Assembly (NCBI GenBank): GCA_944474755.1
Contig: OX104112.1
Span: 58,323,176-58,387,175, forward strand
Reading direction: 5' to 3'
DNA: 64,000 bases
Source of the DNA: Limnoperna fortunei
Taxonomy: Eukaryota > Mollusca > Bivalvia > Mytilida > Modiolidae
The translations under genes were made by a program, and so were the position numbers. Each line of letters starts with the position of its first letter. The stretch's first letter is position 1. The notes under the pieces were generated by a model that had not been told where the DNA came from, did no database searches, and saw nothing but the letters and a program-made list of their open reading frames with translations. This document shows positions 10,200 to 20,957 of the stretch, piece after piece.

Positions 10200-11587
10200 G
10201 TAGCTTAATTGTTTCAATAGAAAAAGACTTTAACAAATCTACAATTACATTAATAAACCCATGGTTTTAAGAGTATATCATTTGTTCAGATAAAGAATTA
10301 TATTTTAATACGAACAAAAAAGAATGATTGAATTTTGACACTTAAAACGTCCTCCTGTACAACTAAATTATGCACATGCGAGACAAATACGGAGAAATGG
10401 AATTGGATGGGTAATATTATAATGAAAAGTTTAAATACAATTGTCACGTCCAGCTCGCCCGACATAATTTATAAAGCCAGATGTTTCCAAGTTTCAGAAA
10501 AGGATGGATATATAATGTCAGCTTTCAAGCGATTTCATGTATTTGTTTTCTGAATTAGTTTTTCAAATAACATATGTCATTAGTAATTACTCAAGTTTAC
10601 AATGTATTGCCGATTTGTGTGACATTTTTTGATGCAATAGAATATGCATTTTAAAAGTTTTACTTGGATTGATTAATTGTCTGGTTAACGTCCTGCGAGC
10701 AATGTTTCAGCTATTTTAGGACAAGAACACGTTTACAAACAAAAAGAAATGGACTAACGTGATGCCAATTTTGACTGCCACTGGACAATGTATAAATGAT
10801 TGTGTTGGGACGAAGAATGAAGCTCTCCAAACACGCTAGCCACTGGTTAGCAGTCAGACTTTCTCTATTACGACATGACTAACTTCCAACAAGGGTCTCC
10901 TTTATTATCTACATAGGGATGCGCTGGGCTGCTCTTCGGATCGAGCGCTGGGAACACTCCCATTTTTAGTTGAAAGATGTAAACCATATATATCATTATT
11001 ACTTTTTTTTAATTCAGATGCAGAACAGCAATTTACAACACTAGAGAAACAATCCACAGGTTTACAGAAAAGATTCACCAAAGCAGATATCCTATCTAAA
11101 CAAAACAAGGAATTCGAGAAAATTAAAGAGGATATAGATTTTGTTCAGTCATCATGGTTTGCACAATACTCTTCATTTGGTCTCCTTGACGTCAGCTTGA
11201 AAGAAACATCTATCTGTGACAGGGAGGTCATGGTTCAGTTGACAGAGATCAAGGCACTGTTTGGTAGGTTTTTAGTATTAAATGTAATTGAAAATATTTT
11301 AAGGAATTACATTCAATTCAATAATGTAAGAAATGTAATTGGTTCGTTTGGGCTATAAGCAACATAAAAAAAAGAATTTTTTTTTTTTGGGGGGGGGGGG
11401 GGGGTAAAACTACACTATTCTATTGTTTAAAATAGGCAAGCATATTTTCATTCTTGTTATTACATGTAACACAGATAAGGAACTGGAAAAGATTGAAAGT
11501 TACATGGACGAAGATTTGATGGCTTTAGATAGAGTGCTGAGAGGAGCAACCCAACATATGTCATGGGCAGATATGATGGAGATGTAA
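10128..11587 (+). CDS. Unidentified coiled-coil protein gene, last three exons (5'-partial)
   Basis: Three exons join cleanly: 10128-10199 (acceptor ttacag, donor g|gtagct), 11018-11263 (acceptor aattcag, donor g|gtaggt) and 11475-11587 (acceptor aacacag), ending with TAA. Both junctions split a GAT codon the same way (G|AT), so the frame continues through both introns; this is the strongest evidence that the gene is real. The joined segment is 142 residues, rich in Glu, Lys, Gln and Leu with heptad-like spacing (TLEKQSTGLQKRF, KEFEKIKEDIDFV, LTEIKALFDKELEKIESY), so it is probably a coiled coil, and it ends SWADMMEM. I do not recognise the family. Upstream exons are not settled: candidates lie at 5381 and 6201, or the gene may begin before the Helitron. 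The start of the first listed exon could also be 10130. Confidence 0.72.
10664..10975 (+). repeat. Dispersed repeat, copy 1
   Basis: In the first intron of the coiled-coil gene. It starts gattgattaattgtctggttaacg with 'caatgtttcagctatttta' and 'acgtttacaaacaaa', and ends near 'gctgctcttcggatcgagcgctggga'. The copy at 53330-53690 shares both ends. About 110 bp in the middle (10795-10905) has no counterpart there. Confidence 0.6.
11018..11263 (+). CDS. Coiled-coil gene exon n-1
   Basis: 246 bp encoding AEQQFTTLEKQSTGLQ through LTEIKALF after completing the split Asp codon. It is less AT-rich than the flanks and has no stop in this frame. Ends phase 1 at g|gtaggt. Confidence 0.75.
11475..11587 (+). 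CDS. Coiled-coil gene last exon
   Basis: Completes the split Asp codon, encodes KELEKIESYMDEDLMALDR and a short tail ending SWADMMEM, stop TAA at 11585-11587. A run of about 14 G lies in the preceding intron (11389-11404). Confidence 0.72.
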
Positions 11588-12410
11588 ACAACTTTATACC
11601 TAATATATTGGTAATTTTACTTTTGCATGTTTTCCACCAAGAATTTCGAATACTCTTTATCGTAAAATTTTAACAGGTCATTGTAGTTTGATCAATAAAA
11701 GGACATTACAGAATATAAATTGTCCGGAAAATTGTCGCTCAGTCATGATTTTAGTTGATATTTGCCCAGTGTTTATTTACTACGTCTTCCCAACATTAAA
11801 GGGTCCAACGAATACCTGACTTAATTGGTCAATGTATATACATAAACAAGGGTTTACGAACACTGCGTGATGTTTTGTAATCTAACTATCTGCCAGTAAT
11901 GTCGAACCCCTGGTGGGGACCTAGACCTATTACTGCTTTTAATATACACGATTCATATATTGTGACAAAAAGTTTTGTCTTGATTATTGTTAACAATTTT
12001 ATGACATGTTAAAAATAAATGTATGAATTCTTGTGTATTTGCAGGTATATAGACTACATACAGAAAAGTTGTCATTTGAAGGGTCCACGGACTGAATACG
12101 TTAATTTTGATTGTGAATAAATTATTTTTGCGATCGTTTTAAATGCTAGTTTGTAACTGATAATAATAGCATTGATTATGTCAGATGAATAAGTGTCTAG
12201 GAAATTCCAAGTATTCATATTTTATAAATTTGACGCAAACTCAAAACTCAAAAGTTATCAACTGAAACAAAATTATTACTACAACTGTTTATTTTCAGTT
12301 ACAATCCATTCTCAGAGACTACGTCTTCGACACCACAGACTGTTCGGAAGTTTCGAAGCCTTTTTATTACCAATGTAAACTTCTTAAAACTCCAAAGATT
12401 TTATGTTTGA
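11588..12410. other. Intergenic, no supported gene
   Basis: Follows the coiled-coil stop and probably includes its 3' UTR (aataaa-like word near 11692). Two acceptor-like sites, before 12045 and 12299, open short frames that cannot be tied to donors. Confidence 0.4.
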
Positions 12411-12413
12411 ATA

Positions 12414-12555
12414 GTGTTTAACGCCACGTTTAGCAATGATTAGCTATATCAAGGCGTCCAGTTTTATTCCCGATCTTTGGCTTGAAAACAAGCTCTCCCT
12501 GTATAGTTAAAGCTCGAATCTGCAACCTCAATGTTGCCAGATTCGTGATCAAGGG
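12414..12555 (-). mobile_element. Degraded tRNA-derived SINE, reverse orientation
   Basis: Read on the minus strand it runs from the promoter B-box region (gaggttgcagattcgag) to aataaaactggacgcc and the end word gtggcgttaaacac (plus-strand gtgtttaacgccac at the 12414 side). The head with box A is missing and the centre has a deletion. Confidence 0.7.
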
Positions 12556-12993
12556 TAGATGACGTTCAAAATAAGACAAAGATACATAAGTTTAAATTTA
12601 CTCGCAGTACCAGATGGTACGAGGTACCATTTCACTATTGCAATGCAAGTAAAAGGCTTATTGCATACATTTAGAAACAATCTATGATTACACTTCTCTG
12701 AAATGTAGTCACCAGTTATACTTTTATTTAATTTGATGATTTAGGAATTGTTTTTCTTAAAAAAAAATAACTTATTTTAATGTTTTGAATCATCATCTGA
12801 ACACTATTTAGGAAAATTATTAAGAAGATTTAAACCCGATACATCTATGGTTACTAAAAGTTTAATAACGTTTAGTAATTCGGGAAATATAACTCAATAG
12901 TTATTAAATGTTACTAAATTACGCTTCATTATGGTTGGATGGTTGGTAACCAGTCATTTCGTACCATAACCAAATCATACTAAACTTAAAAAC

Positions 12994-13450
12994 AATTCGT
13001 ACCATATGGGACAGTGTAATATGATAATTCGTACCATATAGGACAGTGTAATATGATAATTCGTACTATATGGGACAGTGTAATATAATAATTCGTACCA
13101 TATGGGACAGTGTAATATGATAATTCGTACCATATGGGACAGTGTAATATGATAAATCGTACCATATGGGACAGTGTAATATGATAATTCGTGCCATATG
13201 GGACAGTGTAATATGATAATTCGTACCATATGGGACAGTGTAATATGATAAATCGTACCATATGGGACAGTGTAATATGATAAATCGTACCATATGGGGC
13301 AGTGTAATATGATAATTCGTGCCATATGGGACAGTGTAATATGATAATTCGTACCGTATGGGACAGTGTAATATGATAATTCGTACCGTATGGGACAGTG
13401 TAATATGATAACTCGTACCATATGGGACAGTGTAATATGATAATTCGTAC
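12994..13450. repeat. 32-bp minisatellite, about 14 copies
   Basis: The unit contains aattcgtaccatatggg followed by acagtgtaatatgat, repeating every 32 bp with few substitutions. Open frames across it on the minus strand (HITLSHMVRIIILHCPI-type repeats) arise because none of its three minus-strand readings contains a stop; they are not genes. The aattcgtacc core also occurs at the ends of the foldback element at 18161 and 32362. Confidence 0.92.
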
Positions 13451-13599
13451 AATCTGGGCGTATTAGTGAAAACCTGTATGCATAATATTGCTCTTTTGAC
13501 CAAAGTGGTAAATAAAAATAAAAGCTATTTTTATTTTTTATTTTTTAATTTATTAACATTATCATTTCGTCAAAACATAATATTTCATATTACAACGTA

Positions 13600-14089
13600 A
13601 TGACACAGATAAAACAATATATGTTATGGTTAGCAACTATTTTAACATTAGCTACTATTTTCAAAATTAACATTATTGTGAAAATATCAAAATCGATTGA
13701 CTTGAGGAATATAAATCCTGCACAAACACTTGTCTGGCACAAAGACTCGGCAGTCTGCTTATGGATATTTCGTCATTTGCATACTTGGTACAGGCTTTCT
13801 TTGTGGTTTTGGAGCTTTTTCAGTTTACCTTCGGACAAAAGTAGAGAATAAAGCGGCAACATGGATGCTTCTTCTTGAAGAAGTGGCGCAAGCATGTATA
13901 GACCTTTGTTGCCTGAACCTGCTTTTTTGTTCCTGTTCAAACGGTGGTGGAATCCCTCCACATAATTGTTTGTTGAGGGTTTTTTATTATAAATTTTATT
14001 GGTTAGTTAATATATGCATTGTTACTCTCAAAATGGTTCCATTACATACAAATTGTAGCTTTGGTTCCCCTTTTAAGGATGGGTTCTAA
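13600..14089 (+). other. Two overlapping short open frames, unassigned
   Basis: One frame (13600-13851) begins with an ATG and a hydrophobic stretch (MLWLATILTLATIF). The other (13730-14089, no ATG at its start) has the hydrophobic run YFVICILGTGFLCGFGAF followed by SVYLRTKVENKAATW. The region 13700-13960 is richer in G+C than its flanks and could be a relic exon or retrocopy of a membrane protein. No family is recognised. Confidence 0.2.
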
Positions 14090-14885
14090 AGAAAACAGTG
14101 AAAGTCATTATTCCATTCATATCTAATTAATTAATAATAAAGTCGTTTTTGTTTACACAACAGTTATTCCATTTCTATTCAGAATGCTTAAAATATGTCA
14201 TAATGGTTACTTTTAACGAACTTTCTTACATGTAAAAAATAATTTCTTGTCCAAATTAAAAAAAATATTTATATTATACACAAAAAACCTTTTTTTTAAA
14301 TTAAAAATATTTAATATATCTTCTTTAGATTAATCTTAAGATTTTTAACGAAGTTTATTCAGTGTAGTTGTAAAACTTATTTAAAATTAAATGTAACAAA
14401 AAATAACCCAACACTCTTATCTCCACGACATTAAATTAAAGAGAAAACAGAAATCATAAATCAGTGAGAGTGATCTTAAGTGAAACGCAATACACTACAA
14501 ACGATTAGAAACATAACATTTTATTACCTAGACGACGCAATAACAATACAGTTGTCTACCTAAAGCCCCATTTACACGATCAAAGTTTTCCATCAAAAAC
14601 TTTGTCAAAGTTTTCTTTGACAAAGATTTTTGACCATGTAAACATGCATCAAAAACTTTGTTAAAAAAATTTGATGGACTTTGACAGAATACAACCTCAT
14701 CCTATTTCTCTAAAAACTTTGATGAACTTTGATGGGAATTGACCAATCAGAACATATTCTGGAACTCATCAGAATATTTTGTAAACAAAACGCATGGAAA
14801 AAGGCGGGAAAGAAAGCAACAAAATTTCAATGCAATATGAAATACCGATGAAATATATATGATTGTGTTGGGATGCCAACACAGA
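14090..14885. other. AT-rich intergenic DNA with 'aaaactttg' inverted words
   Basis: No coding region is supported. From 14570 to 14740 the words caaagtttt and aaaactttg alternate on both strands and can form several hairpins. It may be the remnant of a short inverted-repeat element, but its borders are unclear. Confidence 0.4.
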
Positions 14886-14888
14886 ATG

Positions 14889-15670
14889 TCTCCCAAACGA
14901 ACCCCCATTTCGACTATTCTTGCGCATGTCGAAAACCCCAAATAGACATGATATTCTTAGTTTGTACATTAAAATCTATCTACATATCAAATTTCGTTGC
15001 AATCGGACTAAGTTGACGTCTGGGGGGAGTGTGGTGAAACGGCGGCCATCACAAAATGGTGTCGTTCGCATCCAATTTTTTTGTTTGGCAAAAATACTTA
15101 AGATAGTTAGCTGTATCAGTATACCAATTTTCATTGAAATTGCTCTGGTCATTACTGAGATCTGACAACAGCCGACATTTTTTAAAACTTTAGAACGGCC
15201 GCCATTTTGAAACCGGAAGTCGGAAAAAAATTTTAAAAGTTGTGGCCCACTCAGGGTACCATAATCTACCTGTGTACCAAATTTCGTCGAAATCGGATGA
15301 TGTTTAAATTTTTGCATTTTTAGGGGGTGGTGTTCGGATGGCGACCATTTTGAGATGGCGTTCGCGTCCATTTTTTTTTAAATGCTCAATATAGTTAGCT
15401 GTATCAGTATACAAATTTTCATTGAAATTGCTCTGGCCATTACTGAGATCTGACAACGGCCGCCATTTTTTAAAACAGCGGCCATTTTGAAAATTCCAAA
15501 ATTGGATTGCAAAACTTCAGGTCACCTTCAACATGTTCCCAAAGTTTCATCTTGATTGGACATTGCATCTCCGAGAAAATGTGCGGAAAAGATTGAACGG
15601 AAAGAAGAAAGAAAGAATAATAATAAGAAACCGGAAAAAAACAATGTCTCTAAAAACTTCGTTTGGGAGA
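14889..15670. mobile_element. Non-autonomous TIR element, 782 bp
   Basis: Perfect 13-bp terminal inverted repeats: tctcccaaacgaa at 14889-14901 and ttcgtttgggaga at 15658-15670. Inside, a block with 'gatagttagctgtatcagta' and 'gctctgg.cattactgagatctgacaac' is present twice about 288 bp apart (15097 and 15385). Short ggcggccat words recur, and an aataataata run sits near the right end. No open frame of note. Confidence 0.75.
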
Positions 15671-15711
15671 ATTACTTATTAGAAGATTAATTGATTTAGT
15701 CAGAGACTTAT

Positions 15712-15881
15712 AGGATAATTAATTGGGCGGAGTGAATATCCAAAATATGATCACGAGTGCCGCATAACGCATCTGATTAAACGAGTGCGCGGAACTTGTT
15801 CCGCGCACGAGTTTAATCTGATGCTTTATGCAGCACGAGTGATCATATTTTGGATATTCACGATGCCCAATTGATTATCCT
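15712..15881. mobile_element. Palindromic (foldback) MITE, 170 bp
   Basis: The whole element is one imperfect palindrome centred at about 15796 (gcgcggaac | ttgttccgcgc). It begins aggataattaattgggc and ends with the near-complement gcccaattgattatcct. Both arms carry 'gaatatccaaaatatgatca'. The transcript or single strand would fold into an 84-bp hairpin. Confidence 0.85.
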
Positions 15882-16140
15882 ATTTATTATATAGATCAAA
15901 ATTGTTTTCGTAAAATTTTCATGCTTAATCCTAAATTTTATGAACGGCGGATGAATATCTGTATAGTACAAAACCATTGTGACGTTTTGGCGGGAAAAAA
16001 CCCGAGAGTGAAAATAAACGATAATTTTCACATGTGATTTACCGTGATTTCTGTCACACGGAAAATTCGATATTTCATCTCTATCTATATAATAAATATA
16101 ATTACATGTCCCGATTTAGCGGAAAAGAGAGACATGATAC

Positions 16141-16432
16141 TAAGGAACGGACCATTTAACTTGAAGGGGGGCCTTGGTTTTTACCTAAAAAAATATTTTG
16201 AAAAAGATTTTTGATGAAAAAAATATTTTGGAAGCAGACGGTAAGCAAAAAAATATTCTGAAGAAGGATTTCTGCTACATAAATTAATGCTAATAATGAA
16301 AAAAAATATTCTGTCGCGACGTCTTCAAAAAATAAATATTTTTTTCGCGGTCTGCGCGGAAAAAAATGTTCTGATCAAAACAAAAAACCAAAGCCCCCCC
16401 CCCCCTTTTCAAGTTAAAAGGTCTGTCCCTAA
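16141..16432. mobile_element. Harbinger-like MITE with TAA duplication
   Basis: Inverted ends ggaacggaccatttaacttg (from 16144) and caagttaaaaggtctgtccc (to 16429), flanked by TAA at 16141-16143 and 16430-16432. A 3-bp TWA duplication is typical of PIF/Harbinger elements. The interior is A/T-rich with repeated aaaaaatattttg words and a C13 tract next to the right end. Confidence 0.75.
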
Positions 16433-16531
16433 TCTCCCAACCTGTATGTATTTCGTAGTGGATCTCTGCTACCGAGTAAGTTTGGAGTCGGTAATTATTT
16501 TTAATTGTGTGGTTAGAAGAGTAGAACGAAT

Positions 16532-16640
16532 ATTCGTACCCTCGCTTTTTGTGAGGGTACGAATTTAGTCCCATTACTCGTAATCTGGGACTAGTATAAC
16601 CAGGGACAGTCTATACTAACTGGTATAGACTGTCCCTGGT
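16532..16640. repeat. Two adjacent perfect hairpins
   Basis: Stem 1: attcgtaccctc (16532-16543) with gagggtacgaat (16553-16564). Stem 2: accagggacagtctata (16599-16615) with tatagactgtccctggt (16624-16640), 17 bp with an 8-nt loop. No terminator or RNA family is recognised; they are most likely remnants of palindromic elements. Confidence 0.7.
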
Positions 16641-17187
16641 ATAACTAATTGATTTATAGGTTCCTGTCGTAATGTAGCAGAACGGGAGTGATGTCCAAAA
16701 GAAGTTGCATATACAATCAGACGAGGTCGATCTTGATATCTTTCGACAAAGTCACCATTTTTTTATCGGTTTCGTGTTTAAAATCGATCATTATTGATAC
16801 GTGATGATAGTTATTGCCGTTTTTAATAACCCGCTGTGCGTTGTTGTGTATTAATTGACATTCGTGTCTCTCTTTAATTACGTTTACTACATGAAAAGCA
16901 TTGAGAAACCCGAAAGTGAATGGCGTGTTGCATCTTGGGTTGTTATAGTGTGCAAATTAGCGCGTTTATAATAAAATCAGGTCACATTATCCATATACGG
17001 AAAAATGACAAAAATGATCAACATAGCATTTTCCACGTGCATCTTCAAAGACGAAAAAAGAAATTTCTTCAAAAGATAGTTTCCCGTTAATTTCGCAATA
17101 TCTAAAGCTTTAATAACGTAAAGAAGATGAATATTATGTTTGAATTTTGTATAAATTGACCTATGTTAGAATTTTTTTATTTGCTAC

Positions 17188-17297
17188 ATTACGAGCATCC
17201 TCACAAGTCAGGGTTTCTGTGTCCACATGTGTCCACGACCCTGACTTGTGAGGATACATGTGGACACAAAAACCCTGACGTGAGGATGCATTACGAG
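17188..17297. mobile_element. Short palindromic MITE with 9-bp target duplication, copy 1
   Basis: Element 17197-17288 starts catcctcacaagtcaggg and ends with the complement gtgaggatg, flanked by perfect cattacgag at 17188-17196 and 17289-17297. The right arm is partly duplicated. The 80-bp copy at 59158-59255 has the same ends and its own 9-bp duplication. 9-bp duplications suggest mobilisation by a Mutator-like transposase. Confidence 0.85.
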
Positions 17298-17311
17298 CAA
17301 TAGGACTGAAT

Positions 17312-17546
17312 TCTGCCGTTAATCCGACAAATCACAAAACTAACATCGGATTATAACGGCAGTAAAATTGGGCCTAAGAAGAGCATCTTCTTCTTGTAGT
17401 TTTGGAACTAGCAGAAAACAAAGTCTACTTCTCATCGCCGGATCTCTTGTTAATGCGACGATACCACCCTTCAAACGATCGTTGTTCGTTCTGGTGGGTT
17501 GACTGTAAAGAGTCCATGACTGGACAAGAAAAACATTATTAATCAC
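17312..17546. other. Hairpin plus unassigned sequence of higher G+C
   Basis: ctgccgttaatccga (near 17314) pairs with tcggattataacggcag (17345 onward). The following 190 bp is less AT-rich and open in both directions (a 68-codon frame ending at 17340 on the minus strand), with no recognisable product. Confidence 0.3.
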
Positions 17547-18159
17547 GTAAGTAAAAACTTGAAATGTGTTAAGTACACATTTGCCGACAAGAGAAAAATA
17601 AGCGGTCGTTATTAAAGAATTAAAAATAATAATTATATCTCTTTGTTTACAATTAATTGTTAAAAAACATCATCTATTCACTAAAACACATTGAATCAGA
17701 TAAGTAAACTTAATTGAAAATCAATGCTGGTAAGCAGATTTTAATAATGCTATTTTACAAATTTATTGTCATATGCAGCCGTATTCAGCCCTTACACTTA
17801 ATGAAGCCGATTTGAGGCCAGGCCAACAACAAGGCGATTATTTAGACCATGCCAGGCAGTTGAGGTCAGTCCAGGTTTTAGATTATGCCGATTCGGGAAC
17901 ATGCTAAATTCTCAAAAATAACAAGTGTATCTTACAGAATCGAATAGCGACAGATTAACACTCTGCGTGGTTTTATGGAAAGAGTAACCTCCCTGCCTTG
18001 TGATTACACAAGACTGATTAGCCTGTTTCAACGAAACTTCATAGAGGCAGTTAAGTAAGAGAAAAAAACACACAAGAGACAAAAAAGTATGACAAATCAC
18101 ATCGTCACAAAGAAATATTTTAATTCTGTCATCAAACGGGGAGCAGGTCAAATGAGTTA
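17547..18159. other. Intergenic, nothing recognised
   Basis: AT-rich DNA with no coding evidence. The word ggtcaaat just left of the foldback element (18146-18153) recurs just right of it (32379-32386), see findings. Confidence 0.4.
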
Positions 18160-18160
18160 T

Positions 18161-18372
18161 GGTCATTTCGTACCCTGACCATTTCATACCCTTACAAATA
18201 TGGTCAATTCGTACCCATCGCTGAGTCAATTCATACCCGGTGGATGGTCAATTCGTACCAGATTAAATCGTAATGAAATTGTATGTAAAAATTAAAAATG
18301 ATTAATTAAATGTTTTATTGGTTATTTTACTCAAATTTATTTGTAATTAGTCGGCAGATTGTGATCAGGTTC
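18161..18372 (+). repeat. Left terminal inverted repeat with 15-bp subrepeats
   Basis: Five versions of ggtcaattcgtaccc occur at 18161, about 18177, 18202, 18224 and 18246, followed by a unique part (cgtaatgaaattgtatgta, then aattagtcggca) that matches the right end in inverse orientation. Confidence 0.8.
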
Positions 18373-18442
18373 GGTTACTTTGATAGTTATTTTAGATGTA
18401 GTGTACGTGGTGATAATTAATTTTGTGAACATAAAACAAGTC

Positions 18443-18481
18443 TTTTACTCATCATTATTTAAGAAATAATGATGAGTAAAA
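18443..18481. repeat. Perfect 18-bp hairpin, 3-nt loop
   Basis: ttttactcatcattattt (18443-18460), loop aag, then the exact complement (18464-18481). It lies in the left arm where similarity to the right arm has faded. Confidence 0.85.
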
Positions 18482-18599
18482 TAATATATATGTACAATTT
18501 TTAAGAGATACTGGTAAATCCAACTTTTGCAATCATGGCCAACAAACTTAAGAAAAGTATGAAAATGCTATGTTTTTGTCTTTAATATATATTTTTCAT

Positions 18600-19480
18600 A
18601 TGTGTCCTAAAAAAAGTCCTTCAATTGGACCTAATGTATTTGTAACTGGTTACAATCTGGTTACAAGTTTTAAAAACTTTATATTTTTATATAAAAACTT
18701 TATATTTTAAGGGGGACATTTTTGTAACTGTTTTAACGGTTACATTTAGGTTACATCATTATAAATGAGTTACAAAAAAGGTACAACTAAAAATACTTTT
18801 CAAGGGGACATTTTCTAAAATGGTTACATTTAGGTTACATCATTATAAAAGAGTTACAAATAGGGTACAATATGTTTAAAAAAATTACTTTTCAAGGGGA
18901 CATTTTCTAAAAGTCCTTCAATTGGACCTAATGTATTTGTAACTGGTTACAATCTGGTTACAAGTTTTAAAAACTTTATATTTTTATATAAAAACTTTAT
19001 ATTTTAAGGGGGACATTTTTGTAACTGTTTTAACGGTTACATTTAGGTTACATCATTATAAAAGAGTTACAAATAAGAAACAACTTGTTTGTAGAAAATA
19101 TTTTAATTTTCAGGGGGACATATTCTAAAATGGTTACATTTAGGTTACATCATTATAAATGAGTTACAAATAGGGCACAACTTTTTATAGAAAAATGGTT
19201 ATATTTTTAGGGGACATTTCCTAAAACGGTTACATTTAGGTTACATCATTATAAAAGAGTTACAAATAGGGTACAGCATGTTTAAAAAAAAATAATTTTC
19301 AAGGGGACATTTTCTAAAATGGTTACATTTAGGTTACATCATTATAAAAGAGTTACAAATAAGAAACAACTTATTTATAGAAAATATTTTAATTTTCAGG
19401 GGGACATATTCTAAAATGGTTACATTTAGGTTACATCATTATAAAAGAGTTACAAATAAGAAACAACTTATAAAGAAATA
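18600..19480 (+). repeat. Left-arm tandem array
   Basis: Units of roughly 90-130 bp carry 'ggttacatttaggttacatc', 'attataaaagagttacaaat' and 'gggggacattttctaaaatg'. A larger block with aaagtccttcaattggacct is present twice (18613 and 18911). The array is the inverse of the one at 30010-31500. Confidence 0.85.
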
Positions 19481-20373
19481 AAGAAAGAGTTGGTTGTGGC
19501 AAAATTCTCAACAAAGGTGATCCGCCATGAGGTTCAGAGGTTAAATGGCAAACAAAGCCATACAGTGCGCCTAGATGGGAAGCCAGTAAAATGCATCACA
19601 GTGCCCTCTTCATCCTTTTCCAATGGATTGTGGAATGAGATAGTGAAAGCACTGGATGATACTGACCAAACATGCATAATGCAAGTTTTTAACAACTCTG
19701 ATGTCCAGTCAAACTCCACTACTACCCAGTCCCAGTCCAGCATGCCAACAGTCACTGTAACTTCCCAGTCCCAGTCTTGCATCCCAACAGTCGCATTAAC
19801 TACAACTGCCATGTCCCAGTCCTGGATACCAACTGTCACCGTAACTACCCAGTCCAGCATACCAACTGTCACCGTAACTACCCAGTCCAGCATACCAACT
19901 GTCACCGTAACTACCCAGTCCAGCATACCAACTGTCACCGTAACTACCCAGTCCAGCATACCAACTGTCACCGTAACTACCCAGTCCAGCATACCAACTG
20001 TCACCGTAACTACCCAGTCCAGCATACCAACTGTCACCGTAACTACACAGTCCAGCATACCAACTGTCACCCTAACTACCCAGTCAAGCATACCAACTGT
20101 CACCGTAACTGCCCAGTCCCAGTCCTGTGCTCCAGCAGTCACCCTCACTACAGTTTCTGATACCTTGTTTGACAACCTCCCCTGTCCCAAACGCCGCAAA
20201 ATCAGCAAGGCTGATATTTGTTCTGATTGTAAGAAAGTTGGTGCCAGTAATGTTTTGTGGATACAATGCTGCGAGTGCCAGAATTGGTACCACAGATCCT
20301 GTAGTGGCCTGAGCCAAGCAGAATATAAAAAATGTCTTCGGAGACTATTTGGAACTGTAAGAACTGTGTGTAA
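19460..20373 (+). CDS. PHD-finger protein inside the foldback element, frameshifted
   Basis: Open frame from just after a stop at 19457 with no ATG before the Met codon in CIMQVF (19676); either it starts at a non-ATG codon (TTG 19490), or it is a downstream exon or a truncated copy. An N-terminal 75 residues (RHEVQRLNGKQSHTVRLDG) of unknown type are followed by about 10 repeats of an 11-residue unit VTVTTQSSIPT (33-bp repeats, 19826-20112). A PHD zinc finger follows: CSDC from 20219, WIQCCEC, WYHRSC. The last two zinc ligands (WNCKNC, 20350-20367) are in the +1 frame and end at TAA 20371-20373; the main frame instead runs to 20377. The shift maps to an A6 run near 20329. PHD fingers read histone tails; in transposons they may guide chromatin targeting. 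That role is inferred. Confidence 0.6.
19826..20112 (+). repeat. 33-bp coding minisatellite
   Basis: About nine near-identical 33-bp units containing 'accgtaactacccagtccag' and 'cataccaactgtc', in frame, giving Ser/Thr-rich 11-residue repeats. Low-complexity Ser/Thr repeats suggest a disordered linker. Confidence 0.9.
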
Positions 20374-20496
20374 TTGAAATAATGTAAAAATTTAGTATAC
20401 CAAATATTTTGTTTACTTTTTATTGTTATTGATATTTTATTAAATGCAGCTTTGATGAAAGTTTGGTCTTTTTTTGCCCTCCTCTTCCAAATGCAA

Positions 20497-20957
20497 TTGA
20501 CAACGGCTCTGTAAATGAACTTTGACTGAGGGAGAGGAAAATAGTTCTTATTTTGATATTTGACTGCGCTAAACTGTAGCATAGACAGCGGATTTATTAT
20601 TCAATGGAATTTTAATATTGGAGCTGTATTTAAAAAGCAGTTTCATATAGAATTTATAAATAAATTTATTCAGATAATTTATTAAATGTATTGGGTATTT
20701 TTTTATCTGATTGTTCAAAGCCTATTTCTGGACTATTTTATGGGTGTAAGGGAGTTTCCATGAGTACCCTTCGGATTTTCTAAATTTGCAAAAAATTTTA
20801 TCTGACATGGCACCCCGAAAATTTAATGTGATATACGTGAAATTATTCCGGTCGTTTTGAGGGGTCTCTCATTACTCAACGAAACTTGGTGCCTAAGTGA
20901 GAGCAAAAAATGTCAATAGTTTCCCCTATACAAAAATAATTAAGAGGCCGTTGTCAA
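20497..20957. mobile_element. 461-bp TIR element, copy 1 (array left edge)
   Basis: Ends ttgacaacggc and gccgttgtcaa are perfect inverted repeats. Other copies lie at 22759-23219, 26826-27286 and 29098-29558. One spacer junction (25016-25030) lacks it, reading gttttcaaagttgaag, and serves as an empty-site comparison. Confidence 0.85.

Noticed and set aside
12045..12430. Exon-like frames YIDYIQKSCHLKGPR and LRDYVFDTTDC after acceptor-like sites
   Set aside because: No matching donors and no phase link to the coiled-coil gene, whose frame already ends at 11587. Kept only as a note for transcript mapping.
12994..13450. CRISPR-like regular repeats
   Set aside because: Units are contiguous with no unique spacers, and the context is a eukaryotic genome.
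12975..13503. Minus-strand open frames with HITLSHMVRIIILHCPI-type repeats
   Set aside because: Pure translation of a 32-bp minisatellite, open in several frames at once, with no unique protein sequence.
16287..16574. 93- and 94-codon frames over the Harbinger-like MITE
   Set aside because: They cover element ends and homopolymers on both strands; no protein features.
19534..20208. Minus-strand 224-codon frame
   Set aside because: Antisense shadow of the PHD-protein repeat region.
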